Assembly: GCF_965638725.1 (NCBI RefSeq)
Contig: NC_134962.1
Span: 5,897,501 to 5,961,500 of the forward strand
DNA: 64,000 bases
From: Aptenodytes patagonicus
Lineage: Eukaryota > Chordata > Aves > Sphenisciformes > Spheniscidae
Direction of reading: 5' to 3'
The position numbers and the translations under genes are program-made. Below, piece after piece: positions 36,415 through 50,600 of the stretch (positions within the stretch are counted from its first letter, which is position 1; each line of letters opens with the position of its first letter). The notes beneath the pieces were generated by a model. The model did no database searches. It was not told where the DNA came from and saw only the letters and a list, made by a program, of their open reading frames with translations.

Positions 36415-39400
36415 CTTCCTGCCCCCGGCCCAGCCCGGCTCGGCTCGGCCCGGCCCGGCCCGGCCGCACGGCTCCGCCCCGGCGCCCGGCGCCGGCTTCG
36501 CGGGGCGGGCACCACGGCGGCGCGGGCGGCCCCCGGCGGCCGCGCCGGGCACCGCAGGCGGGCAACGCGCCGGGCCGGGCGGGGCGCGGGACCCGGATGC
36601 GGCGGAGGGAGCCGGCCCGGTTCGCGGGGGCCTTCCCGACCCCTTCCGAAACGCCTCCCCCCCCCCCCCCCCCCCCCCCCCCCCGCTGCGGCCCCTCACA
36701 GCCCCGACACGGCCCGGCGGCCTCGGCTCCGCGCCCAGGCACGATGTGCGGCTCGTTCGCTTCGGGATTCCCCCGCACAAGGCACGCGTGTAACGGCGGT
36801 GTTCCCCCCTGCGCCGGGAGCGCTAGGCAGGAGCAAGCCTTGTGCCGGGCCTTTGTGTTTGACCCGAGCTTCACAAAACAGACGAGTGGATCAGGGGGTT
36901 TTACGGTTTCACGGGTTGTAGAGGAAAATGAAAAACCACCACACGGTGACACTGCTGTGCAAAGCGTGAGATCCCCCGCGTCCTACTGCATGCATCAAAC
37001 CGTACAGAGCGTTTTCGGAGAGGGGACGGTGTAATACTAATCCGGCTCCCTCTGTGTACAACTGAAATGCAATTGTATCAAGCTGAAAGTCTCCATTTCC
37101 CCTTCATGATACCACTTTAGGATGGAAATGCTTCATTTTGAAAGTGTGAAGTTACATAGGGACAAAAATGGAAAAAGCTGAATTCCTCTTTTCCTCGTGA
37201 AGTTAAATATTGGATAAAATGTACTGCTAAAAAACATTCCAGAAACAGAAAAAAGCCAAAATATGCTCTAAGGTACAGCATGGGGATCCATTAAAAGGAA
37301 ACAATGTTTTCCAAACACCAGCTTTAACAGTAAATTTAAATGTTTGTTTTAAATATAATAGGGTATTTTCCCTCATTTTTTTTTATATTTGCCAATCACC
37401 TCCTATTAATGTTAGGCCAGTAGGGAATCGATGCTCGTTAATCTGCAGCTATGAAAGCTAGGAAAATCTGAACATCATGAAGGGAGTGCACTTCCACTTA
37501 TACTGGAAACGTGAATGCTGATGCATATAATGGAAATACATCTAAAAAGAAACAAAAATATTAGGTTGAATTGCAGAAAAAGCCTTAGAGTAAGGTCTTA
37601 TTTGGTCTCTGAAGGGACGTTATGGAAACTTTATTGCCCAATACATTTAAAATTAGCCTGAATAAAAGATCTAGCAAAATCTGTTGCAGGGGTCAGTCGT
37701 GCACCCTCACAGACTGGACAGCATTCTTCAATAAACAAGCTCCGACTCCCAACTTTTATGAGTCTTTACTGAGCAACAGAACATAAACCGTTTAGGGACT
37801 CACTATTATTCCAATACATATAGTCAGGATGGGAGATATGAAAGACAGTAACACACAGCAATTATTTCAGGATTGAGACATTTGAAAGATTCAACCAGGC
37901 AGTAAGCTGCTAGACACTGAGTACAAATGCTGCTATTCCTGCTACTGCAAGAGTATCAACACAGCGCTGTCCCCGAACCCACGTTATCTGAAAGGTAAAC
38001 AAAGCAGTAGGAAATACTCATCTAACCCTCGATCCTTCCTTCATTAAAGTTAAGGACAGCAGAGGAGAGTCCTACCCAAGGCAACAGACTGACTGGGAAA
38101 ATCAGTTCTAGCTACAGCACGGAAACTTTCTATGTATGTTCCGCTAACAGTAGCTGCAAACGTTTCTACTCATACGAGCCGCAGTGGAAGCTGCAGCATG
38201 GACCAGCCTTCCATGGCCACTCCAATTAGAGATCCTCTACAAGTATTTATGGATTAAGCCACTCAAACATAATCCATCATAATTAATATGCAACATCATA
38301 ATGGATTCCCTGTTTTAATGAATTTTAATTTCTCTAGGAAGGCTGTTGGGTTTGGGTTTCTTTGGAGATACTAAATACACATTTTTTCCAACAAAATAGT
38401 TTCACTGTCACCTATCCAAGAACTTACATTTTGCAAGGCTGAACCAAAAGCAAGGTTTCCAAGGATTTAAGCAAAGGAGATAAGACCTTTGTGTTGTGGT
38501 AAGTTTCGTAAAAGCAAACCTTAAATCAATACAATCTAGGCAGCCTCAGTGAATGCTGCATCAATTATATTCATTCCAATTTTTAGCACATTCCAAAAAC
38601 TACCAAGCAAGAAACTAATTCTTCCATTTTGCTTTTCAGTTTCTAGAGAAGGCTTGCAGTAGAAATAAATTTGCTATTACAATGCTTTTAATACTGTCAT
38701 TTTCACGTATCACTAGAATTAACTTGTTAACAAGGAGTAGCAGCTCCTTTTTGCACGCTTGCATGCATTTCAATGGAGAAATTCTGTACAAGCCAACAGC
38801 TTTATAGGTCATTCCCACCAGGTGAAGAGCCACGGATGCTCTAGCAATGCCGTTCTGTTCCTTTGTAAGGAATCGGAGGTTGAGTACAAGCAGAGAAGAA
38901 TCCAGCAGCCACGAGGAGGCCACAATCTGCAGGACAGCGTACCAGCTTTCTCTGCAGCAGAATACAGATACGATTACGGGGCTGGACAGAAGCGCAGTCA
39001 GTAGGTTTGGGCAGCTCTTGCTCCCGTAACACCCGAGTAGGCAGCAGCCACTATTAAAGCCAAGCTGCTCCTCAGTTGCCATGGCTTTTTTGGGCTTTCA
39101 TTGCCCAATGGCACAGATAGTACCCCTTCTGTAATGCACCATGTAGAGATATTCTTACAAACACAGCGTAAGAGTTTTAGCTGCTGGTAGTTACTCAGAC
39201 TGACTCCTAATAAACTAGACACCCGCAGGGATTTAGAAGCCTGTTGTTGTGGGGTTTTTTCCCCTCGATATAATCAGTTTCAATAAATTCCAGCTCAAGT
39301 AACACAGGACAGTTGACATCCGAGTTTAACTTGTCCAATGCCTATTAAAAAAGCATTTCCCTTTTACAGAATTTGGATAGAAAATATGTAGCCAGTTACT

Positions 39401-41501
39401 TCAGTGGAGTTAAGATACCATGGGCATAACTCATGGGAAATAACTCTTGACAATCCAAGTTACATTGTGCTACAGAAAGTTACATTATTTTTCCCCCCCC
39501 CAAGATATTCATGTCACTGCTGCTTTCGTTTAATTATGAAGACTATATCGAGACGCATTACCATCACACGAGTATGTTTCAGTTTATACTTTTTTTAAAA
39601 AATGAGTGATTGCCCAATTAGGTTGGAAGTGTTTTATTACTTCTTTGAATTCATTAGCCATGATAAAATGTCAAAAGCACCAGTCAAGACAGAAATAAAT
39701 AACACGATCTCATGTTAGAGAGGAAGTTGCAAATACAGTATATTAAATTATAGCAATACGCTGCTTCACACCAACCGATGTAGACAGCACACTAGGGAGA
39801 CAGTAGTTTTACTCACGATCATTGAAAAGATCTATTACCAGAACAGGGGAGCTGCACACCCAACTACAAGCATCATTCTTTCTTTTACCAGTTTACTTAA
39901 TGAATTTAATCAAGGGTTTGAACTGGCAGTTTTGGAAGTTCAACATCCCCTTTGTCTAGAGGTAACAAGAGTGGTACAAAGCTTTTCACAATAAGCCACA
40001 GAAAAAGCCAAAGCTTTCACATCTTTGTAGTCTTTGCTTTCAGGTCCATTCCTGCACCAAGCCAGTTTAAAGCCACATCTTAAGTCCTCCTTAGTACATA
40101 GTAAAGATAAACTCAGGGCAGGCAACATATGCAACATTAATATCATAATATTATGAAACCGCACTTCAGGGGCCTTGAGCAGAGCATCTCTGCAAGTTTA
40201 TGGGAAGCACTGTGTCAGTCAAAATGAAGGAAATAAGTTACAGTCCCTTTGAGGAAAAAATCCATACAGAAAAGCCATATTAAAAATATTAAGGCAAGGG
40301 CTCTACAACTGCACACCACTTCAGGCCTGAATTAAATCATGAGTATTCTATTACTTAGATGTTTCCTTAATTTCTCTTTTATGGCCTACAGCAAAGTTTT
40401 CCACTGAAGAAAACCCCAAATTCTTTGCTGAAGGCCTAGTAACATGTCATTTGCATGACATCTCTCACGGTCAGTAAAAGCCCACAAACACATCCTCTTC
40501 CAGGCAGGCATTTGAAAGAAATAATCTTCTGTCATGGAAAATGGATGTAATATATACTGTAGTGAAGTCACTTATACAAATGGACAGATGCACTGTAAAA
40601 TAAACAGCTATTACAGCAACTAAATTCTGAAACATCCGAGACCCGCTACAGCAGGTCAGAGGGAGTAGAAAGCCAAAAGAAGAATCTCTATTTTTTAGGT
40701 TTAACTTCACCACTGCTTTAATGTAGTGTCTGAACTTCAAACAAAAAAAAAATTGTACATGAAAATATATGATCATTCTGGTGAGGAAAAACATTCCCAT
40801 GATTACTCAAACTCAGAAAATTTTTTTAATTAACTGTGTTAAATTATGCCAGTGATTAAATCTTGTTATTTACAAGATCAAGTACTACTCTGATTCTTAG
40901 TAATGGTGCAGTATCTAAATTAAGATCACAGGGGTTGGATTACATTCTGGTTGCTAAAAGCTTTCTTTTTTAGCTGTCTATCCAGTTCTTTGGAGTTTTT
41001 GAGTCTGGAAGAAAGGAGATGAAATAAAACATTTTTGTGCCTCAACACATTTTACATCTAGATCGATTTTTGTTATCTACTCCTATGACTCAGTAACATG
41101 GTTTAAATTTGAAGCCTGTAACAATTGTGACATAAGAATACAGAATACAACACATTTTTGTTCACAGTAACATCCTAATTACTGTACTCACTGGTAAACT
41201 TCAATTTTGTAATTATTTTTCAAGAGTACTGTGTTTCCAAACACCTCTGCATAGAGCACCAAATTATTTGTGTGGGAGCATCAGGTTTCCTGACGTTTTC
41301 CTGACATTTTCCATATAATCCTTACAAACACCTCACAGATCACCAAACTTGTACTTTGAAGAATTCTACAGAAACATTGCACAGACTTTGCACCACAAGG
41401 GCTTATACATTCAGAGGCAGCTTTCTGGAGTGCAGGTCCATCCATTCACATTGGGGAAAAAAGTTCACATAAACTCCAAAAATGAGAAAATGAAGTGAAA
41501 C
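36415..41501. other. Intergenic interval between STX16 and NPEPL1
   Basis: Holds the NPEPL1 promoter at its left edge and, on the minus strand, the presumed STX16 3' UTR at its right edge. I see no further coding exon. The 148-aa open frame at 38636-39082 has no recognisable domain or codon conservation cue and probably lies beyond the STX16 3' UTR. Confidence 0.6.
39633..39638 (-). other. Candidate STX16 poly(A) signal AATAAA
   Basis: The first canonical AATAAA found on the minus strand after the STX16 stop, about 1.86 kb downstream. A long 3' UTR is plausible for this gene, but no GT-rich downstream element is obvious. Confidence 0.35.
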
Positions 41502-41606
41502 CTAGTGTGACTTTACACCAATAAGAACAACAATAAGGACAATTACTATAACAAACAAAATTAAAATAACAAGCATCTTCCGATTCTTCTTCTGATATTG
41601 CTCTGC
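41502..41606 (-). CDS. STX16: STX16 coding exon 9 (membrane anchor and stop)
   Basis: [10 protein letters not shown] followed by a 21-residue Ile/Val/Leu-rich anchor and VKSH, with a TAG stop at 41504-41502. The tail-anchored topology is that of syntaxins. Confidence 0.97.
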   Translation of the reverse strand, partial: AEQYQKKNRKMLVILILFVIVIVLIVVLIGVKSH

Positions 41607-44600
41607 CTATAGAAACAGAAAAGAGAGTTAATACTTAGATTTCTGCAAAGCTACAAAGTACAGGCTCTTGTTTAGTATAAGTGAAGTACATTTATCTCAG
41701 AACTGTTCTTTGGTAACTTGACATTTCATACAACATATATTGCAAGCAACTCCCACAAAAAAACTCCGGTCTGCACCATAGACTTCACTGCAGGTAAGTG
41801 TACACTGAAGTCATTTATCTCTATTAAACAGCAGACTCTATAAAGAAGAATACATCCTCATGTCGGTTAAGCAACCTAACTGTGACTTCTTTTCAGCAGT
41901 CCTTGAGAGGGCCCTATACCTCCACAGGACGTATGAGCTACGCAGAAGAATGATACTCCGTTTGGAAGAACACCTAGCTATGAAGACCATGGAAACAAGA
42001 TCAGGCAACTGGGTACGTGAAAGTCTGAACAGTAGAAGTTGGTAAGATGTTCTAACTCATTTTTGCTGATTTGATTCCGGTATTATATTTGAAGGACATT
42101 AAAATTCACAACAAAACTTCATTTTTGAATAGGCATTTTTGTTGTACCTGATTCAGCTGTGCATTTTCATTTAATTTCAATTAGAACTGAAAGCTTTCTT
42201 TCTGATTTGGTTCTCAGTTTTCTGCTTCATTCCTTCTTTCTTCTAACCACACTTTCTCATCCCTTTCCTCTTTTTCCCAGGGGAATTAAAAGGAGGCAAC
42301 GTGGAGAAAACTCTCCAAAAGCCAAATGAAAGTCTGCTAATAGAAGCTAAACAAAACAAAACTTGTATTTAATTCTTTTACAATTAATAAACCTTCAAAA
42401 TTTAAAGGGAAAAATATATTAATTCTTCTCCTTTATAGTCCCTGGAAAGTAATTATTTATTATCAGATCTGCTAAAGAGGAGTTTTTGACCTGAAACTAT
42501 GTAACATGCAACCACAGTGATTATTTACTTAATTAGGCTTTAAGTATCAAAGCCTGACAAAGTATCACAACTGATTCCAATTTTCATGTGAAGCAGGAAT
42601 TGGTAACTCATGATTCATATCACCAGACTTCTGCAGTGAATTAATGCAATTTCTGTGAAAGTACTGTCTCAGTAGTTTGTAATAATTATGCCAATTAAAA
42701 CAGAAAAGAAAATTGGCATTATAGATATTACAGATATTAAATCAGAATAAAGCTAGCAACAGTATTAGAAACAGCAAGGTATCTGTGTTTGATATTACTA
42801 TTCAGACCTGTGTGTACATCTTCCATGATAGGTGAAAAAATTCCTATGCTGTACTGAAAACAGGTACATATTGCATCAAAAATCCATACTCTAGTCAGCA
42901 ATCCAAAGAGGGGTTTGCTGACAATTCATTAACTGCCACTAGACTAGGAATAGCATTGATTCCAACTGATTCATTTGTTTCCAGTTCAGTTTGTGCAAAT
43001 TGCTTGCAATTACTTAAGGCATTGACCATTGGTGAACAAGGCTTAATTTTAGTGATCTCAAATTTACTTTTATGTATAACAAGAATAAACTTATAACCAA
43101 TTTATTTTGCTTTTCCTCAAATGGCATTTTTTTGCTGTCCATATATTAGAAGTCTACCATAATATGAAGAAGTTGAGTGTGTAGTAGTAAGATGTCCACG
43201 TTTCCAAAACAGAATGTTTTACTTAAGAGGCTTTTGCATAAATCTCTCATTCTACTTTATTTCCAGCAACGGAAGGACTGAACTGAGCTGACAAGTCAGA
43301 ACTTAGCTTAAAATCAAAACAAAACAAAACAGCCAACAAAACAAAAACAACCACAAAACTCTGTTCTGCTGCCAGTTCAAACTTTTCAGATGTTCATAGT
43401 AGAAGCTTCACATTAAAAACATCAGGTTGGACCTAACTTCTGACAAGTGTCAGGTGGTAAAGGAAAACATTAAAAATTATTCTTGCTGCTCACACTATTG
43501 AGATAATGTTTTCAAACTAGGATATATCAACTGACCAAAATCTATAGTGAGGTACCCAATAACCAGTCCTACTTCACAAGTGCTGGGCTCTCCAAACAGA
43601 GAAGGAATTGCAGATCAGTCCCACCAGGTCAGCAAGATCAAAGCACATTGCTTGGATGCCCAGAAAGTTATTTAATAAATTAACACTAGGCATCAAGTAT
43701 GACATTAACAGAAGTCATATGGAAAGTTCCTACTACAGTACAGTTGGACATTTCATACTGTACAGCAATCATTTCTAAAAGAGACAATGTGCAATTGAGA
43801 AAGGACTAACTTAACGGCTATTATAAAAGATCATTAGAAATGCAAAGCAGCTTAAGTATTCTGCCAGCTTACCTTATGTAGTTGTTTTAGACCCTCTTCA
43901 GTTTTCATACATGACTGTTCGACATTGTAGTCAATTCTATCTAGAACTGTTCCCTAAATAAAATGGAGACAATGAGCACCAAATTGAACCTAAATGAACT
44001 TCATAAAGCAATTATTATTATGAGCAGCAGAGTAATTAACAACACTCACAAACAGCTAATGAACTATGTAAACTATGAACTTTTACAGGAGAACTAGTTA
44101 GGACTTCATTAAACGACCTCCTTGCTCAGTATCTAACTGGCAGCTCTGTCACCATCTCACATCACATCCCTTAATAATTACTTAATAATTACCTTACTTT
44201 CAGTTCAGGTGCTTTTGGCTGACACATTTAACCTAAACTGAATCTCTGGAAGAAATAACCAACAGAACTTTGGCATTCTATGTTTTTTTTTTAGTCTAAC
44301 ACCCATAACCAGTTGAATTTTTATTTATTTCTTTTCATTAACTCATCTTCTGGCAGATTTCAAGCAGAGGAAACCCGAGCCTGAAGAGGTAAGTTAGGAA
44401 AAACGAGAAGCACATGAAATCAGGATGTTACAACAGGAAGAGTCAGTAAGTTGGAATCTCCTATTTTTTACTAACACCGTGATGACAGTGTACCTGTTCT
44501 ACTATCATTGCTCCCAGGTCCCTAAATATTTCATTGAGATCAGAGATTGACTGTACAATCTGACGGATTTCTCGTTCCCGCTCTTCTACCATTAATGTGT

Positions 44601-47600
44601 TTTGCTCCACCAGTGCTAGCTGGTCATCTGTAAAACCCTGTTGAAATAAAAGATTTAGATGTTGAGCTAACATTAACAGCATGAAAACACTAGAAATTAT
44701 AAGGATTATAAGATTTCATAACACAACAGTCCTTTTGGAATTTCTTTAGTAGACAAGTTTCTAAGAAAAAAAAATTGTATTTTAAAAACAGTTTCAGGGT
44801 CACTAAAATAACCTGGACATCTATTTATGGTTTGAGCAGAGAAAATTTAAATTGCATCCTGCCCAAACACACAAACAACTTTTTAAAATAAGGTCTGTTC
44901 TAAACCCATGTTTTTATTGGTGTACAAAACCAATACGTGCAAGTGTCTAGTAGTTATGGAATATCTACTGATTGATCAGCGTTACAGAAAGTCCCATAAT
45001 GGCAATGTGTAAAGACACAGCAGCAATTCTGATTTTTTTTTAAATAAACTATAGACACCATACTGGTTTTGTCTCCCAAGGCCATTCACAAGTGAACACT
45101 ATCCTTTCCCCATCGCTCTTATTTAGAGATAAGTGAAAAACCTCTTATACACAAGATTAGCTGAAAAGTTGCCTTGACTTTTTCGGTAAGTTTTCAGTTA
45201 AACTTTGAGCATTATAGTTAAGAGTATAACAGCGCTGCAGAAGCAGCACTGTTAGATAGGACACAATAGAACAGATCAAACCATTGCTTAGAAATGCCGT
45301 ATCCCCAAACTCCACAAAGTAAAAAAAAAAGTGGGTCTGATACAGCTCTACAACATAACAACTTAACTGTGCAGAAACAAATCATTACACCCTTATTTGC
45401 AACAATTTGTAATACTGAAAGTTTTCAGTTACACTTTAAATTTCATTTTAAAGAGTGCCACCTTCCACCCAAACTCAGAATCACACAGTTTTCTAACAAT
45501 TACTCTTGCATCTGCCCAGAAAGGTGGTATGACAAAGGACAGCACTATATTTACAGACCTTCTAGTCCCTTGCAGTCATGTAAGGAGAATTCAGTAGTCA
45601 AACTGAGTTCCCTCACACTGCAACAGAGGCTGATGGCACAATCATCTTAACATCACAACAGCAATACTAATTAGGAAAATGCATCACAAATCTGCAGAAA
45701 TAGAATTTCCATGTAGCTTGGTGCTCATGGCATACCACTTTGATATTTTCATACTAAAATTAAAGGTACATTAAAAAGCTTCTTCGTATTGAATTTGCGT
45801 AATAATATCTTAACTTACTCTGTCATAAAGTGTATCATCCTCCCCATCATCCATCAGTGGGACTGAGGTGTCGAAGAAGTGTTTGGATCTTTCTTCTCTA
45901 TTCTTCATGCCTGTAAAAGACAAACTATGTTTGAGCATAATATTTATGCACAGTAAAATCAGAGTAAGAGTAAAATCTGGCTAATAAATGACAAATAGCA
46001 GTATCTAAATTTTAACTGTCACACAGGCTTACTATTTAACAAAGCATAACAAATTCAACCAGACTTGCAAGACTCCGATTAAATTGGTGATTTTAAGTCA
46101 TCACATTCTATAAAGTTAAAAAAATTAGGTAAGTTAAGAGCTTTAAAGTGTGATCACTCTAGGCTATTTCCTAACAAATTCTCTTAGGAACATCCCTTGT
46201 CTGAATTGTGATCAGATAATCAAAGATTAAAGAGTGCCACCTTCCACCCAAACTCAGAATCACACAGTTTTCTAACAATTACTCTTGCATCTACCCAGAA
46301 AGGTGGTAGTTCCACCTTTGGTGGAACAGATGGTTCCACCTGTGCCATTTATACCATGGGAGGAAGAAATGTTATGTCAGTATTAAATTTGAAGATCAAG
46401 TTTTTGTGGGTTTCTTCAAAGATTAAAATAATCTTACTTAGCTGAAAATGGAACTGCACACAAAACACTAGAGTTTTAAACAGAGGATATTCCACTTCCG
46501 ATCTGTTTATAGATGCAGAATTTTAATTTATCACAGACTACCTTTTGAAGTTTTATCTATCACAGACTACCAATCAACAGCAGGTATCATGTCTGAAGAC
46601 CAATGGCTGCTTCACCACTGTAACAGAAGTAGCTTTGCAGACCACAATTTGAGAAGCAATGACACATTAAAAGTATGGATGGATGAAATACACTGGTTTT
46701 GTTGATACACTTAACCATGAAATTTCTCCTTTAGCAATATGAAAGACAGGTAGAATAAAGCAGTTTGAACATGGGCTGTGAACCAGAAACTCCCAAATTC
46801 TAACCTCCACTCTAATATGCTTCTGGTAGTCCTGTGTGCATCACTTAACCCTTCTGTGCTTCAGTTTTCCCAACCAAGAAAATAAGCACACCTTAATTAG
46901 TGGTTTCCACAGAAGGTGCCCATGTATTACTGTATCTCTTATGCTTACGTTTGAGATAGTCAGACTGTGCATGCCTAAAGTTGGTGGATAGGTCCTGAAG
47001 GGACTGTGCTAAGGAAGACACTACATTCCTGAGAACACGTGCTTCTTGTTCTGTACAACTACGTGACCTGCTCTGCAAGACCTGGACTGCTCTCTGACAT
47101 CTGTGAAATAACTGAGAAAACAATTTCATTAGTAAAAAACATACAGCAACACACACTTTAAATATCACATTGCAAAAGTTCCAAATGGAAGACTTAATAT
47201 TTAATTTAAAAAATCTAGAAATCAAATTTCTTACTGCCCAGTGCAATGTTTAAAAAGGTATGGAAACACAGAACATAAATGAGCAAGCAACTTAAAGCTA
47301 CCAGGGTAGCAGAGTAACACAACTGCTTCTGACCAAAGACATTTCCTTCGTTATAACTGCTTGGACCCAAAGCCTTAGAAAATATATATCTGTATGTCCG
47401 AGATATCCGTAAATGTGATTTGATTAAGTCTCCCAATCCTATTCCAAGTAGAAAAGCAAACAGGTTAAGTAGAAGAACAGGGAGGTTAAGTGACTTGTTG
47501 AGAAGTTCACCGAGTCAGTGAGTGCAGTACCAAGCATAGAACCCAGGACTTCTGGCTCGCTCTAATACTGATTACAAAAGAAATGCTTTACTCAAAGCAA

Positions 47601-50600
47601 GCCACTGCCTCATCATGATTCATTACAGATACGTCAAACCGTAGGTTTAGAATTGAAAGCAGCCTGTACCTGTGTGATCTCTTGGGTTGTTATTTCTATT
47701 GCCCGTTCTTCTTCACTGCTGTCATCCAGTGTTGGTCTGTTTAGATGTTTATCATGAAGACTGGCTAATTCCTTCATCTTCTGTTTAACCCTGGCGATAT
47801 CATACTGAATCTAAAACAGAAAGCCCAACAATGAAGAAAGGGAAGTGACTAATGTTTCAGAGGAAAATGTTCTGACAAATGCTAGACAAAAATCATTGAA
47901 AGAAATCTATATAACATAAAAAGCAGACCAAAGATCATTAAAAAAACCCACATAAAAAGCTGAATAAGAAGTAACTGAATACTTTCATGTATTTTGAGTT
48001 TACTACTTTTTAAACCTACTCTTGTTAATCTTAGGCAAGACTGCTGTTTTCAAATATGCTTCATTAAGTTGGAATAATATTTTTATCATTATATAATTAA
48101 TATCATGATAAGAAGGTTTAGCCAACTTCTAAAAACATAAATGAAAATTCAGGTCACACCTTCAACTCTGTCAAACATTGAATAGCCTGAACTTAACAGC
48201 AGAAGCTAAATTACATGCTTTCAAACAAGTCATTAGAAATAAATCTGTAAGAATGATTATTATCATAGTAAAAAGGAGACTTGATCACCTTTTTGCACAA
48301 TGGGTTCTGTACACACAAACTGATGAGCCAACGTGTGTTCCAAGAGTGCATTTTAAAAGGATTTTTTGAAAGTCAAGAATAGCTTCACACTCCAAATACT
48401 GGAAAAGGTTTTTAATTGGATGCCTCTAGAATCATTCCCCTCGCATTTGTCCAAATATTTCCATAACTTGCAAGGCATCAGTACTGCATAGGCAGGAAAA
48501 ATTCTCCTGCTAGAAGACACTGACACTTTGTTTTCAAATATTAAACTGCTAATCTCCACCATTTTCGGGTCTATGCAGTTGGACCCCTCAACGGGTTCAA
48601 ATAAAAAGTCTACTGGAAGTGCTAATTTTTTTGTACCCTTCCTTCTAAGTTTCAAACTGAGAACAACTTTGCTTTGCTAAGAGCTTTAGGACCTTCCTGC
48701 AGTCTCAAGTCTAAACAGTCAGCTATGGCATGTCTATCCTAATGGTCCCAGTGTACTGTTAATACTGGGCTCCCACAGATGATGCAAACCCAGTCTCCTG
48801 GAATTTCCAGCCCTAGATAATCTCCCTTTTTTTCACTTGCAATATATCCTTCAAGATAATAAGTCACAGCTTGCCTGATATTTTCCTCTAAACAAGGGTG
48901 TCAGTTTAGAAAACACACTTACTTAAATCTTTCTTCTATACTACTTCTATTGTAAAACTTACAGCATTGAGAATGTAACTGGCAACACTAATAAATCTCT
49001 ACATGAGAAATCAAACTCTGTGTTGGATTTGCCACACAACTTACTTCATCTGCTCCATCAACCCATTTGGGAGGTAAGCGTTTTGTTACTCCAATTGCTG
49101 CTTCGGGATCTAAACTTATTCCTGATACCAGTGCCATACGATCATCAGCAAGCTACAGAAGATAAGAAAAGACAGCAAATTAATTTTACACAAATTAGAT
49201 CCAAATGCTTGAGCATTAGGAAAAAGTGCATGTATGCCTTCCCATAAAAATTAACCTCAAAAATGTATTTGCACATGATGCAGGTATGATCAAGATGCAC
49301 ATCTCCTGGTTTGTCCCTATATGCTAATGACCTACATCCTCCCACTTCCTACAGGATCTGAAAGATGAAAGTTACCCTTAGAATAAATTCTTAGTGGATT
49401 TTCAAGGAGAAAATATGGTATTGCAGTGAGAATTCAAGTAATTCTCATGTTGGTACATTTCATATTAGACAGTGATTCACAGCCAAGGGATCCCTAATCA
49501 ATGGTGTAGCATGGTTTATGTTGGGCCAGGCAAGTCTGAAAATCTCATTTGGGAAAATCTCCAAATAAAAATGTTTATTATATCTCCAAGAAATAAAAAT
49601 AGCATCCCATGATTGTTCTCAAACAATGTTGTATTTAGCCAGACACTCACCTACTAGGCAGCTGAAGAACAAACACTCTTGCAAACCAACATGCAACTAA
49701 AATTGTTAAATTATTTATTTAACAGAAATTAAAAGGTGCTAAACAAAAATAGCCAAGGCAGTGACCAATCCACGCTTCCCTATATCACAATGATACCTGC
49801 TTGCTGCTTCAGCTATATGGTCTGAGGCAAAGAAACTTGCAGGAAAATAGGTGGGATAATTCTCCAGAAAATTCCAGAGACTGTCAGAGAATAAATAAGA
49901 CGATGTGCCAGCCAGCTTATAGACAGCTTTCCACAGATCCAGAGGAGGGCTGGAGATAGGGAAGGAGTAAAAGAAACCCTTTATCACAATTAATAGTCAT
50001 AATTTGAATAACTCAGGTGCAACAAATCAGGGGTTTATATTACTGGAGACTGATGCACACTGATGTACAGCAGCACAGTCATAGTTGCAGAAGGGTATGA
50101 TACACTTTTTGGAGATTATTTTTGGGAACAGAATCCAATTTGTAGGGTTGAAATATTAAAAGGTTTTAGGGAAAAAAACACATGACTAATTAAAAGTAAT
50201 TTTTAGAGTCACAAAATACCTGTGATAAGATTGATCAATCTTATTTTTCAAATAATACTTTTGGATGCAGGTTGAATAACTTCAACCTCAAGAGAGCTTA
50301 AAACATGACAACTGTGAAGGAATAAGAACAGAATGTGCAGGGCATTTGTTTTGGTTGGTTGGTTTTTTTAAAGCTCAGTTTCGCAGAAACCAAAAGCCAC
50401 GGTCTGATCTTGAATATATAGGTACAGATTTATTTATCTGCTTTGATATCATTACCAGTAAGATGTGCTGTTCACCCTCAATAAGAATTCTTTTAAGGAC
50501 AGTATTAGTGTGACTGACCTTTAAACAGATCAGAATATTTTTCTTGGTAGGGTTTAGAAACTTATGTAAATAGACTCAGTGCTATAGTGCAGGTACAAAA

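Noticed and set aside
38636..39082. 148-aa open frame on the minus strand
   Set aside because: Follows the presumed STX16 3' UTR and shows no domain or motif; likely chance.
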